Of a stretch of 64,000 nt of DNA, positions 28,572 through 37,223 are shown one piece after another (positions within the stretch are counted from its first letter, which is position 1; the number at the start of each line of letters is the position of its first letter). The stretch spans positions 186,001 through 250,000 of the forward strand of contig JAZKBK010000001.1 of assembly GCA_040388625.1 (NCBI GenBank), given 5' to 3'. The DNA is from Gemmatimonadota bacterium. GTDB lineage: Bacteria > Gemmatimonadota > Gemmatimonadetes > Gemmatimonadales > Gemmatimonadaceae. Both the position numbers and the translations under genes were made by a program. The notes below the pieces were generated by a model. It had not been told where the DNA came from and searched no databases. It worked only from the letters and a program-made list of their open reading frames with translations.

Positions 28572-31187
28572 GTGGTGCCGTCCGAGTCCATTGGCGTAAG
28601 CTCCTACGGGGAGCCGGTATCGACCGGCACCCAATCGACTCAACCACAGGGCGCTCTCACGAACGTTGGGCCCTACCGCATCGTTCGCCTCCTCGGCGAA
28701 GGCGGTATGGGCGTCGTGTATCTCGCAGAACAGGACGAACCTGTTCGCCGCCAGGTGGCCCTCAAGATTCTCCGCCACGGGCTCAATACCAACGAGGTCG
28801 TCGCGCGCTTCCACGCCGAGCAGCAGACTCTGGCAATGATGGAGCACCCGAACATCACGCGCGTTTACGACGCGGGTGTCACGGAGTCGGGGCTGCCGTA
28901 TTTCGTCATGGAATACGTGGTGGGACACACCATCACCGAGTACGCTGCCACGCACCGCCTCAGCGTACGCGAACGCATCGATCTGTTCATTCAGGTTTGC
29001 CGAGCGGTACAGCACGCGCATCAGAAGGGAATCGTGCATCGCGACATCAAGCCGTCCAATGTCATCGTCACGGATACGGACGGCGAGCCGCTGTGCAAGG
29101 TGATCGACTTCGGAATCGCGAAAGCCATCGCGCCCGCCCTCGCAAGCGCGCGCCTGACGATGACTGGCATGGCGCTCGGAACTCCAGCATACATGAGCCC
29201 GGAGCAGTTCCTCTCCGACGGGACCGACATCGATACTCGCGCGGACATCTACGCACTCGGCGCGATGCTGTACGAATTACTCGCCGGTGTGCTGCCGTTC
29301 GATTCCACAAAGTCTTCCGGAATGGCGGCGTTGCTGGCCCAGCACATAACCAATGACCCGCCCCAACCGAGTGTCCGATTCGGCGGACTGCCAGCCGAGC
29401 AGCGCGCAATGCTGGCCGCGGAACGTCGTACTGACGCAGCTACGCTCAGGCGCACACTTGCAGGCGATCTGGACGCTGTCATCCTGGAAGCCCTCGAGCG
29501 CGATCGTGAGCGACGCTACGCGACCGCCAACGCTTTCGCGCTCGATCTCGAGAACTACCTGGCGAACAAACCCGTCGCTGCGCATACCTCCAGCGTCGCG
29601 TATCGCGCTGGGAAGTTCACGCGGCGTCATCGAGTCGGTGTGACCTTCGCGGCAACAGTGCTCGTTCTTCTGTCCGCAGCTGCCATCGGCGCGACTGTCC
29701 AGGCGCGACGACTTGCGCGCGCGCGTGCCGTTGCAGTCGCACGGCAGGGTCAGGCGGAGGACCTGATCGGATTCATGCTTGGCGATCTGCGCGACAAGCT
29801 GACGGTGATGGGACGGCTCGATGTGCTGGATTCCGTTGGCGCCAAGGCACTCGTCTATTTCGCTGCCGTCCCCGCGTCACAACTGAGCGACGAAGAGTCG
29901 TTCCGTCGTGCGCAGGCGCTGCAGCAACTGGGCGAGGTGCGCATGGCGCAGGGCAAGTTACCGGACGCTGCCCGTTTGATGGGACAGTCTCTTGCTATCT
30001 CGGAGAGGCTGGCGCAGCGCGATTCGTTGAACGGTCGATGGCAGATGGGACTCGCTCACAGCCATTTCTGGGCTGGCAATGTCGATTGGGAACTCGGAAG
30101 CATCGATTCAGCACTCGCTCATTTTGTACCGTTCGTCACGATCAGTCGGCGTCTGATCGCGCACTATCCGGACAGTCTGGAATATCGCGCCGAGTTGGCG
30201 TACGCGCTGAACAACATCGGTTTTGCGAAGGAAGCGAGCGGCGACATCCGTGGTGCACTTTCGTCCTACATGGCGAGCCTCGGAATCAACCAGAGCCTCG
30301 TGAATCGCGATCCAAAGAAGCTGGAGTGGCAGGTCAGTCTTGCCGCGGAGCACAATGCCGCGGCTGTGGCCCAGCGTAAACTCGGCGATCTCGCCGGCGC
30401 GCTCGCGAGCCACGACACCGAACTGGTAATCAAGCAGTCGCTGCTGGCACACGATTCAACCAACGTCGAATACGAGCACTACGTCGGCATCGCGCATGCG
30501 TACCGTGGTGAGCTTCGCATGTTGACGGGCGACGAAAGGGGCGCACTCGAGGACGCGTCGGCGACGCGTGCGCTCTACGCCAGGATCGTCGCGCACGACA
30601 CGACCAACGCGTCGATGCAATGGAGCCTTGCGAAGACCGAGCGGCAGATTGCGCAGATTCATCTGGAGGACGGAAATCCGCAGGCCGCGCTCGCCGAGCT
30701 GAGCGCGGCCCAGCCGATTATTCGCCGTCTGTTGCTCAAGTCTCCGATCAATCCGCGCGCCGCCGCTGAACGAATACGGTCCGGCACCGTGCAGGCGCAA
30801 AGTCTGGTTGCGATCGGGCGCGCAAAGGACGCGGTGGTCGTCGCACAGCGCGTGGCATTGGAAGCCGATTCGGCCGTCGCAACAAAACCGAGCGACATCG
30901 AGCACCGTCTCGCGGCGACGGAGGCAAGTCTCGCGTTGGGTGACGCACAATCGCAGATCGGTGACGCTGCTGGCGCACGCGCCGCGTGGTCGCATGCTCT
31001 TTCGCTCATCGATTCCACGGCGACTGCGACCAGGCAGACAGAACTGCTTGCGGCGCAGGCTACCGCGTTACTCGAGCTCGGACGTGAGAACGACGCCGCG
31101 CTGATCACCACCGAACTTCTTCGGCGCGGCTACCGCAGACCTTCGTTCCTCAGGCTGGTCCGCAAACATCAACGCTCTGCGGCGTGA
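28572..31187 (+). CDS. Transmembrane serine/threonine protein kinase with C-terminal TPR-like sensor
   Basis: An 871-residue Hanks-type kinase. The kinase domain (about 33-305) shows LGEGGMGVVYLAE, the VAIK-like Lys in QVALKIL, HRDIKPSNVIV, DFGIAKA and YMSPEQF. A single transmembrane helix (about 343-363, VGVTFAATVLVLLSAAAIG) leads to an external region of about 500 residues made of helical repeats (e.g. RRAQALQQLGEVRMAQGKLPDAARLMGQSLAI, YALNNIGFAKEASGDIRGALSSYMASL), i.e. tetratricopeptide-like. The chosen start is GTG 28572; a kinase-proximal start is possible. The architecture is widespread in Acidobacteriota, Planctomycetota and Gemmatimonadota. Targets unknown. Confidence 0.93.
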   Translation: MVPSESIGVSSYGEPVSTGTQSTQPQGALTNVGPYRIVRLLGEGGMGVVYLAEQDEPVRRQVALKILRHGLNTNEVVARFHAEQQTLAMMEHPNITRVYDAGVTESGLPYFVMEYVVGHTITEYAATHRLSVRERIDLFIQVCRAVQHAHQKGIVHRDIKPSNVIVTDTDGEPLCKVIDFGIAKAIAPALASARLTMTGMALGTPAYMSPEQFLSDGTDIDTRADIYALGAMLYELLAGVLPFDSTKSSGMAALLAQHITNDPPQPSVRFGGLPAEQRAMLAAERRTDAATLRRTLAGDLDAVILEALERDRERRYATANAFALDLENYLANKPVAAHTSSVAYRAGKFTRRHRVGVTFAATVLVLLSAAAIGATVQARRLARARAVAVARQGQAEDLIGFMLGDLRDKLTVMGRLDVLDSVGAKALVYFAAVPASQLSDEESFRRAQALQQLGEVRMAQGKLPDAARLMGQSLAISERLAQRDSLNGRWQMGLAHSHFWAGNVDWELGSIDSALAHFVPFVTISRRLIAHYPDSLEYRAELAYALNNIGFAKEASGDIRGALSSYMASLGINQSLVNRDPKKLEWQVSLAAEHNAAAVAQRKLGDLAGALASHDTELVIKQSLLAHDSTNVEYEHYVGIAHAYRGELRMLTGDERGALEDASATRALYARIVAHDTTNASMQWSLAKTERQIAQIHLEDGNPQAALAELSAAQPIIRRLLLKSPINPRAAAERIRSGTVQAQSLVAIGRAKDAVVVAQRVALEADSAVATKPSDIEHRLAATEASLALGDAQSQIGDAAGARAAWSHALSLIDSTATATRQTELLAAQATALLELGRENDAALITTELLRRGYRRPSFLRLVRKHQRSAA

Positions 31188-31263
31188 TGCGCGCGAACGA
31201 CGGAGGGCGGAGCGTTAAGTAGCGGCCGCGGACATCCCGCCCGCAGCCGGCAAATCAACCGTC

Positions 31264-31602
31264 ATGGAGACTCGTCAGATGCCGGACATCACAGTCCAAG
31301 TAACGTTCACCGATCCGAACACGTTTTCGTTCGATCCGCCAATTGCGAGTTTGAATGCCGCAGGGAAGATCATATTCCAGCGCAAACCTGCCAGCGCGGC
31401 GTGGACCTTTGTCAGCATCAACAACCTCCCGAGTCAGTTCACGTGGAGTCTCAAGGGCAACGCCTCGGAGCTCCACGTCGACGACGCGTTTACATCCAAC
31501 GGAGATTTTGGATATACCGTAACGGTGCACGATGCCAGTGGTGACCATACGAGCGGACCGACTGCGAAAGCGACTGTCCCGCCGATGATCATGAACCTGT
31601 AG
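31264..31602 (+). CDS. Hypothetical beta-rich protein
   Basis: A 112-residue protein, METRQMPDITVQVTFTDPNTFSF then alternating beta-strand-like segments (KIIFQRKPASAAWTFVSINN, GYTVTVHDASGDHTS). The pattern suggests a small immunoglobulin-like or jelly-roll sandwich; no signal peptide or cysteine is present. I do not recognise the family. It lies 76 bases after the kinase gene and 139 bases before the GGDEF-EAL gene on the same strand. The real start may be the Met at codon 6. No strong ribosome binding site is visible. Confidence 0.6.
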   Translation: METRQMPDITVQVTFTDPNTFSFDPPIASLNAAGKIIFQRKPASAAWTFVSINNLPSQFTWSLKGNASELHVDDAFTSNGDFGYTVTVHDASGDHTSGPTAKATVPPMIMNL

Positions 31603-31741
31603 CAGATAACCGCGATGCCTGGCGGTCTCGCCCGTGTCCGGACGCGGATGCGTGGGGCGACACCGCCAACGCTCCGCCTCAGGGGCTGGCCTAGCGGCTC
31701 GGGAATGTGGTTCCGTCACCGTGGGGCCGATACTTCTCCAC

Positions 31742-34216
31742 ATGACGCCCACCCCCCAGGTCGCCACAGCCGCTGGCCCGCGGAACGCGACCGGCGCGGT
31801 TGCGGAGGCCGACGAGTGCTTCACGCCGGCCGCGGCGCTCGGGGCTATCTATCGTCAGGCCGACCGGTGGATCGCGGTCTTCATCTCCGCTCATCTCCTC
31901 TTTGCGGTCGCGATCGCGCCTGTATACGGAACCTGGAACGCCGTAGTCCTGGTTGGCGGCGGGCTCGCCCTGTCGTTCGTTGTAAGTGCGTGGCGCTGGC
32001 CGGGCTCGTTCTGGACGCGCTGCCTGGCGGGCGTAGCACTCCAGGGATTCGCCGCTCTGCACATCTATCAGATGCACGGCCTCGCGGAGATGCACTTCTT
32101 CATCTTCACCGCCGTGACGATGATGATCGCCTATCAGGACGTCGTCGCGCTCTGGCCAGGCGTCATATGCATTGTAGCGCAGCATACGCTGTTCGCATAC
32201 TGGCACAATCAGGGGCAACCGATTGGCGGAGTACCGTTCTTCGACCACAGTCACGCGGGAACCATGCAGCTTGGTTTCCACTTCGGGATCGCCGTCGTGG
32301 AGGTCGTGATCGCGTCATTCTGGAGCTACGCTCTCCGCCAGCGAACCATTCGCGACGCAAGGCAGCGTGCGGCACTGGCCGGCGTGAATGCCGCGCTCGC
32401 CGAGCGAGAGGCAGACACTGCGCGCTCTCTGGCACTCGTCGAAGCAACGCTGGAAGCGACCGCCGACGGTATCCTCGTACTCGACGGTACTGGCAGGGTC
32501 ACGGACTACAACAAGCGCGTGGCGGAAATGTGGGCGATCTCGCCCCATCTCCTCGCCGAAGGCGACGGCACCGCCGTCCGGAACCGTCTCCTCGCGCAGG
32601 TGTGCGACCCCGTTGCGCTTGGGGCGTACTACGCTGTCACAGGGGGCGAGCCAATATACCAGCGGCTCGATCAGGTGGAGCTCACCGACGGCCGTGTGTT
32701 CGAATGTCACGTGCGCCCCCAGCACATCGGCACAAACGCAGTGGGACGCGTGCTCAGTTTCCACGATGTCACGGCGCGCGTTCGCCTGGAGCGTGAGCTG
32801 GCACATCAGGCGCTCACCGACGCATTGACAGGACTCGCCAACCGCGTCCTGTTCCGCGATCGCGTAGCGCACGCGCTTGCGCGTGGCAGCCGCAACGCTG
32901 GCAGCGTCGCGGTACTGCTCGTCGACCTTGACGGGTTCAAGCTGGTCAATGACGGGCTGGGGCACGGTGTTGGCGACGCAGTGCTGTGCAGGGTTGCCGA
33001 GTGTTTCCAGCATGCCGTACGCGATGGTGACACGGTCGCGAGACTCGGCGGCGACGAGTTCGCCATCCTGCTCGAGGACGTCAGGACCGTGGACGAAGCG
33101 GACGCTGCCGCAGCGCGATTGTATTCCGCACTGATGCTGCCGGTCACCGTGACGCTGCCGCAACCCGGCGCCGCGCCATCTGGCGATGCGGACAGAGACG
33201 GAACCAACGAAGGGCGCGGCGCCGGCTCCGAGCGCGAGATTTTCGTGAAGGCAAGCGTCGGTATTGCGCTCGCCACACCGGGTGAGGACGCGGAAGCCTT
33301 GCTGCGCAATGCCGACGTCGCGATGTACGCCGCGAAAGCACGCGGAAAGGGGCAGGCCATGCACTTCGAGCGGTCGATGCACGAGCAGGCACTCACGCGT
33401 CTGCGACTCGAAGAGGACCTGCGCGTGTCAGTGGCAGATCTGATGAATGGCGGCGAAAGTCCGTTCGCCGTGGTCTTCCAACCCATCGTGGCGCTGGACA
33501 CGCACCGCGTGGTAAGTGCCGAAGCGCTGGTGCGCTGGAATCACCCGCGGCGCGGACTGATCTCCCCCGAGGAGTTCATCCCGGTCGCGGAGGACACCGG
33601 CCTCATCGTTCCACTCGGCCTCTGGGTGCTCACTCAGGCGTGCACCGCTGCCGCGAGCTGGCCGCTTTCAGCCGAGGACAGTGAAATCGGTGTGTCGGTC
33701 AACCTTTCGGGACGACAGCTCCAGGAAGCTTCCATCGTCGACGATGTACGTGGCGTGCTCGCGCTGACCGGACTTGCACCGGAGCGACTGACGCTCGAAA
33801 TCACCGAAAGCGTAGTCATGCGCGACACGTCCGAGACCCTGGACCAGCTGAGAGCGCTCAAGACACTCGGACTCCGCCTGGCGGTCGACGATTTCGGCAC
33901 GGGATACTCCTCGCTCAGCTATCTCAGGCAGTTCCCGGTGGACGTGCTCAAGATCGACAAGAGTTTCATCGACGGAATCGCGCGTGGCGGCGACGGCGCC
34001 GCACTGGCACGCACCATCGTTGCGCTCGCAGACACACTTCAACTCCGGACGGTAGCTGAAGGCATCGAAGATGGCGCGCAGCATACGGCCCTTCGCGGGC
34101 TCGGCTGCACGCTCGGACAGGGCTTCCTGTTTGCGCGACCCATGACGCATGGCGAACTCCTGCGGTGCATCGCGGGAAGTGCCCCGGCGTCGTCGCCGCT
34201 ATCACGACGTACATGA
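31742..34216 (+). CDS. Membrane GGDEF-EAL cyclic di-GMP enzyme
   Basis: An 824-residue protein. The N-terminal ~170 residues carry about five membrane helices including HGLAEMHFFIFTAVTMMIAYQDVVALW, a histidine-rich membrane sensor pattern seen in some chemoreceptors and cyclases. A PAS-like domain (about 235-350) follows. GGDEF (about 355-530) has active site RLGGDEFAIL and an I-site RDGD. EAL (about 545-810) has SAEALVRWNH, NLSGRQ, EITES, DDFGTGYSSL, LKIDKSFI and AEGIE, so both halves look competent. An insertion of about 25 polar residues sits inside the GGDEF domain. ATG 31742 was preferred to an upstream start that lacks hydrophobic continuity. Confidence 0.93.
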   Translation: MTPTPQVATAAGPRNATGAVAEADECFTPAAALGAIYRQADRWIAVFISAHLLFAVAIAPVYGTWNAVVLVGGGLALSFVVSAWRWPGSFWTRCLAGVALQGFAALHIYQMHGLAEMHFFIFTAVTMMIAYQDVVALWPGVICIVAQHTLFAYWHNQGQPIGGVPFFDHSHAGTMQLGFHFGIAVVEVVIASFWSYALRQRTIRDARQRAALAGVNAALAEREADTARSLALVEATLEATADGILVLDGTGRVTDYNKRVAEMWAISPHLLAEGDGTAVRNRLLAQVCDPVALGAYYAVTGGEPIYQRLDQVELTDGRVFECHVRPQHIGTNAVGRVLSFHDVTARVRLERELAHQALTDALTGLANRVLFRDRVAHALARGSRNAGSVAVLLVDLDGFKLVNDGLGHGVGDAVLCRVAECFQHAVRDGDTVARLGGDEFAILLEDVRTVDEADAAAARLYSALMLPVTVTLPQPGAAPSGDADRDGTNEGRGAGSEREIFVKASVGIALATPGEDAEALLRNADVAMYAAKARGKGQAMHFERSMHEQALTRLRLEEDLRVSVADLMNGGESPFAVVFQPIVALDTHRVVSAEALVRWNHPRRGLISPEEFIPVAEDTGLIVPLGLWVLTQACTAAASWPLSAEDSEIGVSVNLSGRQLQEASIVDDVRGVLALTGLAPERLTLEITESVVMRDTSETLDQLRALKTLGLRLAVDDFGTGYSSLSYLRQFPVDVLKIDKSFIDGIARGGDGAALARTIVALADTLQLRTVAEGIEDGAQHTALRGLGCTLGQGFLFARPMTHGELLRCIAGSAPASSPLSRRT

Positions 34217-34306
34217 CCATCGTCGGCGTCGCGTAGAGCCAGCTCCTCCGCGCCACATGGATCGATGGGGCATCGACGCCGGACAGGCCGTGCGCGCCAT
34301 ATCTCG

Positions 34307-34849
34307 CTAGCCGTTTCCGCCATCAGTGCGGCTTGTGCGCCAGGGCCGGCCGCCGATGTGTAGTTGCCCCGACGTGGCTGGCGCTTCCAGATCCAGCAGG
34401 AAGCGTTTCCGCTCGAGTCCGCCGGCGTAGCCAACCAGCCGCCCGTCAGCGCCGACTACCCGGTGACACGGGACGATTATACTGAGCGGATTGCGAGCAT
34501 TCGCTCCTCCCACTTCACGTGCAAGCGCCACGTTTCCCAACTGCTTCGCAAGCTGACCGTACGAACGTGTCTCACCATACGGTATTTCGCGCAGCAGATT
34601 CCACACGCGCAACTGAAATGCGCTGCCGCGCGGAGCCAGTGAAAGATCGAACTCGATTCGATCGCCAGCGAAGTACTCGCCGAGTTGCTGGCCAACTGCC
34701 TCGAAACCGGTCCGTACGTATGGTCCGAACGTAGCAGCGTCGGGCAGGCGCGAATGATCCGGGAAGTACACTCCGGACAGCACGCCGTGGTGAGCGACGA
34801 GAGTCAATTCGCCAAGTGGTGAATCGATGACTGTGTGACTGATGGGCAT
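34307..34849 (-). CDS. ogt: Methylated-DNA-protein-cysteine methyltransferase
   Basis: A 180-residue Ogt/AGT protein. The active-site motif is IIVPCHRVVGADGRLVGYAGG with the acceptor Cys in PCHRV; the DNA-binding helix region is EIPYGETRSYGQLAKQLGNVALAREVGGANARNP. It directly removes alkyl groups from O6-alkylguanine and O4-alkylthymine, becoming inactivated. The preferred start is ATG 34849 with GGAG six bases upstream; an in-frame ATG six codons earlier has no such site. It is about 120 bases from a uracil/G-U mismatch glycosylase gene on the same strand, making a small DNA repair neighbourhood. The C-terminal tail beyond LLDLE is not conserved in the family. Confidence 0.95.
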   Translation of the reverse strand: MPISHTVIDSPLGELTLVAHHGVLSGVYFPDHSRLPDAATFGPYVRTGFEAVGQQLGEYFAGDRIEFDLSLAPRGSAFQLRVWNLLREIPYGETRSYGQLAKQLGNVALAREVGGANARNPLSIIVPCHRVVGADGRLVGYAGGLERKRFLLDLEAPATSGQLHIGGRPWRTSRTDGGNG

Positions 34850-34970
34850 GTCTGTCTCCATGTTCATCTACAAGCTAGCTCGGTGTCCGAATGACGCTCG
34901 CCATTTTCGGACACGCAAGTGCTACGGCATCCCCGGCCAGCCTTCCCATGACCATCACGCGTATTCGCGC

Positions 34971-35531
34971 TCAATGCCATGTCCGAAAGTGGCGAGATGC
35001 CTGGCGCAACTCTCCATAGTGGCGAACGAGGTCGTTCAGGCTGAATGCGCGATTCAGACCGCTTGGGTTTGGCAGTATCCACACCTTCGAGCCGCCAAGG
35101 GTGAGTGATTGGAGCCCCCACTCGACTTTGTGGAGCCCGGACATGGACGAGTATGCGGCCTTTCCGAGGAAGGCGACATATTCCGGCGCGAAGTGCTCGA
35201 TCTTCTTCTCGAGGCCTGCGGACGCGGCGAGAAATTCGTGCTTCGAGAGTTCGCTTGCACGCGCGGTTGGACGCTCGACCGCCGTAGTCAGGCCACAGCC
35301 GTACTGCAGAATTGTGCGATCATCATCCGGCGCTATTTGCTCGGGCGTAAAACCGGCAAGATGAATCGTGCGCCAGAAGCGATTTCCGCCACCGGTAAAA
35401 TGGTGTCCCGCCATGGCCGCGCGCATTCCGGGATTGATGCCGCAAAAGATCACCGACAGGCCGGTATCCAGGATGTCCGGAAGTGTTGCGGGCGGATGGG
35501 ATGGTTTCTCAGGCTGCGCGAGTTGCTTCAC
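34971..35531 (-). CDS. mug: G/U mismatch-specific DNA glycosylase
   Basis: A 186-residue Mug-family glycosylase. The catalytic motif GINPG is in SVIFCGINPGMRAAMAGHHFTGGGNRFW, the second motif NPSGLNRAF in WILPNPSGLNRAFSLNDLV; both match the MUG/TDG fold. It excises uracil or ethenocytosine opposite G. The start is GTG 35531, whose GTGA overlaps the stop of the truncated AHSA1 frame upstream. Located downstream of that remnant and upstream of ogt on the same strand. Confidence 0.94.
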   Translation of the reverse strand: MKQLAQPEKPSHPPATLPDILDTGLSVIFCGINPGMRAAMAGHHFTGGGNRFWRTIHLAGFTPEQIAPDDDRTILQYGCGLTTAVERPTARASELSKHEFLAASAGLEKKIEHFAPEYVAFLGKAAYSSMSGLHKVEWGLQSLTLGGSKVWILPNPSGLNRAFSLNDLVRHYGELRQASRHFRTWH

Positions 35532-35734
35532 GCACGCGACTCCAGAAGCTTCGCAACCATTCCCAGCGACATGCTCCAGCCGGTTTCGTTGTCCTGCGGC
35601 GAAACGCCGCGCGGCACGCCGTCGTGCACGGCAGCGATGTCTGTGCCGCCATGCGCGTCGCGGAGCGTGTATGAGACCGTCATCTCCGCCTGAATCGTTG
35701 CGTCGATGTGGCGGCTGATGCGTGTCGTGCTCAT
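35528..35734 (-). pseudogene. AHSA1/SRPBCC gene with in-frame internal deletion
   Basis: A 68-codon open frame that begins as an AHSA1 protein (MSTTRISRHIDA) and ends as one (EMTVSYTLRDAHGGTDIAAVHDGVPRGVSP, NETGWSMSLGMVAKL), but the roughly 85-90 residues between the first strand and the last strands are missing. Full members of this family are about 150-160 residues. The frame is intact and its stop overlaps the mug start, so translation through it may still couple to mug. It cannot form a closed START-like cavity. I call it a deleted gene; a functional short protein is the alternative. Confidence 0.7.
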
Positions 35735-35914
35735 GCCGGAAAGCTAGCGCGCACGCAGGCGATGAATCATCCCGTGGGTGCAGGGCACTCTCACCGGCGC
35801 CACTGGCGCCGGAACTCGACGCCGTGGAGGGCGGGCGCGAGCGATTCGTCGTACATTTTCATGGTTCGCCAATCCGGAATTCGCCTCACCCACATCTGGA
35901 CGACGGAGGTTGTC

Positions 35915-36475
35915 ATGACAGGGCTCTTCGCACTGTGGCTGCCGATCCTTCTTTCCGCGGTGATCGTGTTCATCGCAAGCGCGCTCATCCACACGGTGCT
36001 GCCCTGGCACAAGGGCGACTACCGATCAGTGGCGAACGAGCAACAGGTCAGCGCCGCGCTTCGTCCGTTCGCGATACCTCCGGGCGATTACATGCTGCCG
36101 CGTCCCGCGAGCAGCGCGGATCTCAAGTCGCCGGAATTTCTGGAGCGGGTAAGGCAGGGACCCAACATCGTCATGACGGTGCTTCCAAACGCTCAGTGGT
36201 CGATGGGGCGCAACCTCGGCCTCTGGTTCCTCTACTGTCTGATCGTAAGCATTCTCGCGGCATGGCTTACCGGACTCGCAGCACCGCCAGGCTCGGATTA
36301 TCACGCAGTGTTTCACTTCATCGCGGTAACCGCGTTCATCGGTTACGCCGTCGCGTTGTGGCAGATGTCGATCTGGTGGCGACGCTCGTGGATGACGACC
36401 TTCAAGGCCACGGTCGACGGTATCATCTACGCACTTTTGACCGCGGGTGTGTTCGCGTGGCTCTGGCCGAGGTAG
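35915..36475 (+). CDS. Hypothetical four-helix membrane protein
   Basis: A 186-residue integral membrane protein: MTGLFALWLPILLSAVIVFIASALIHTVLPWHKGDY (helix 1 followed by a conserved-looking HTVLPWHKGDY), a polar region to about residue 85, then helices around 95-115, 130-150 and 165-184. A GGAGG ribosome binding site lies six bases before the ATG, which settles the start; the frame is open further upstream. The HTVLPWHKxDY motif recurs in an uncharacterised family I recognise only as such. It is divergent from the mug/AHSA1 remnant and followed by a short CGGGAT/ATCCCG hairpin. No function can be assigned. Confidence 0.8.
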   Translation: MTGLFALWLPILLSAVIVFIASALIHTVLPWHKGDYRSVANEQQVSAALRPFAIPPGDYMLPRPASSADLKSPEFLERVRQGPNIVMTVLPNAQWSMGRNLGLWFLYCLIVSILAAWLTGLAAPPGSDYHAVFHFIAVTAFIGYAVALWQMSIWWRRSWMTTFKATVDGIIYALLTAGVFAWLWPR

Positions 36476-36489
36476 GGGTGGGATAGCAG

Positions 36490-36504
36490 CGGGATCGCAT
36501 CCCG
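36490..36504 (+). terminator. Short hairpin after the membrane protein gene
   Basis: CGGGAT/ATCCCG six-base stem with a three-base loop, 15 bases after the stop, no T-run. Weak terminator candidate. Confidence 0.35.
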
Positions 36505-36559
36505 ATAGCGGCATCCGCTCGCGGGCTGCCGGTGGAACAAAAGGGGGGCTTCCGTAAAA

Positions 36560-36583
36560 TTAGGTAGGTAGCTATCTATCTAA
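36560..36583 (+). promoter_or_regulatory. Predicted MarR operator overlapping the translation start region
   Basis: A 24-base dyad of twelve-base arms, TTAGGTAGGTAG and CTATCTATCTAA, symmetric except for two C-to-T changes, ends four bases before the MarR start codon. Such palindromes are typical MarR autoregulatory sites. Its direct GTAG/CTAT repetition suggests cooperative binding of two dimers or a helical phasing of four bases. Confidence 0.75.
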
Positions 36584-36587
36584 CCGC

Positions 36588-37067
36588 ATGCCCTCATCCA
36601 ACGACCCTCCGGCGATTCCGAGAGACAGCCTCGAAGTTTCCTTCATCGCCACCCTGTGTCCACTCCGGGAGAAGCTGCGCCGCTGCTACGACCATGAACT
36701 GACCGCGTTCGGGCTCTCTCGCGCGTTAGCAGCGCCACTCGTGCGAATCTGGGAGAACGATGGTCTGCGCCAGAATGCGCTGGCCGAGCAGATGGATATC
36801 GAAGGACCAAGCCTCGTCCGTCTGTTGGACCAGCTGTGTGCGAGTGGTCTCGTCGTTCGGCGCCCCGATCCGGACGATCAGCGTGCCAGGACTCTGCACC
36901 TCACTGCTGCAGGCGTGGAACTCGCCGGCCGCATCATGCCGGTGGTGGAACGATTGCGCCGGCAGCTTCTCGCGGGTGCCTCCGACGCCGATCTCGAGAC
37001 CTGCCAGCGAGTGTTCACCAGCTTCCTCTCCGCGTGTGAGCGCGAGGGAGCGGATGTAACAAAGTGA
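36588..37067 (+). CDS. MarR-family regulator of the RND efflux operon
   Basis: A 159-residue MarR protein: LRQNALAEQMDIEGPSLVRLLDQLCASGLVVRRPDPDDQRARTLHLTAAG is the winged helix (about 63-112), closely resembling efflux-linked SlyA/MarR regulators. It is the first gene before an adaptor, RND pump and outer-membrane factor, all on the same strand, with a 24-base palindrome directly before its start. It probably represses itself and perhaps the pump in response to small aromatic or drug molecules. The 156-base gap to the adaptor may hold a second promoter. Confidence 0.92.
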   Translation: MPSSNDPPAIPRDSLEVSFIATLCPLREKLRRCYDHELTAFGLSRALAAPLVRIWENDGLRQNALAEQMDIEGPSLVRLLDQLCASGLVVRRPDPDDQRARTLHLTAAGVELAGRIMPVVERLRRQLLAGASDADLETCQRVFTSFLSACEREGADVTK

Positions 37068-37223
37068 CGCGCTGTGTGAACAGCGGGTCGTCAAGCGGGT
37101 TCGTGCGCGCGTCTGGTACGCAACTCGCAGCGACCGGCCCGCGCGTCCGGCGCAGCTGTTTGATCGGTTACGCACATGACATTTGTTTTTTCACTGATGT
37201 CTTCAAGATCCAATAAATCACGT

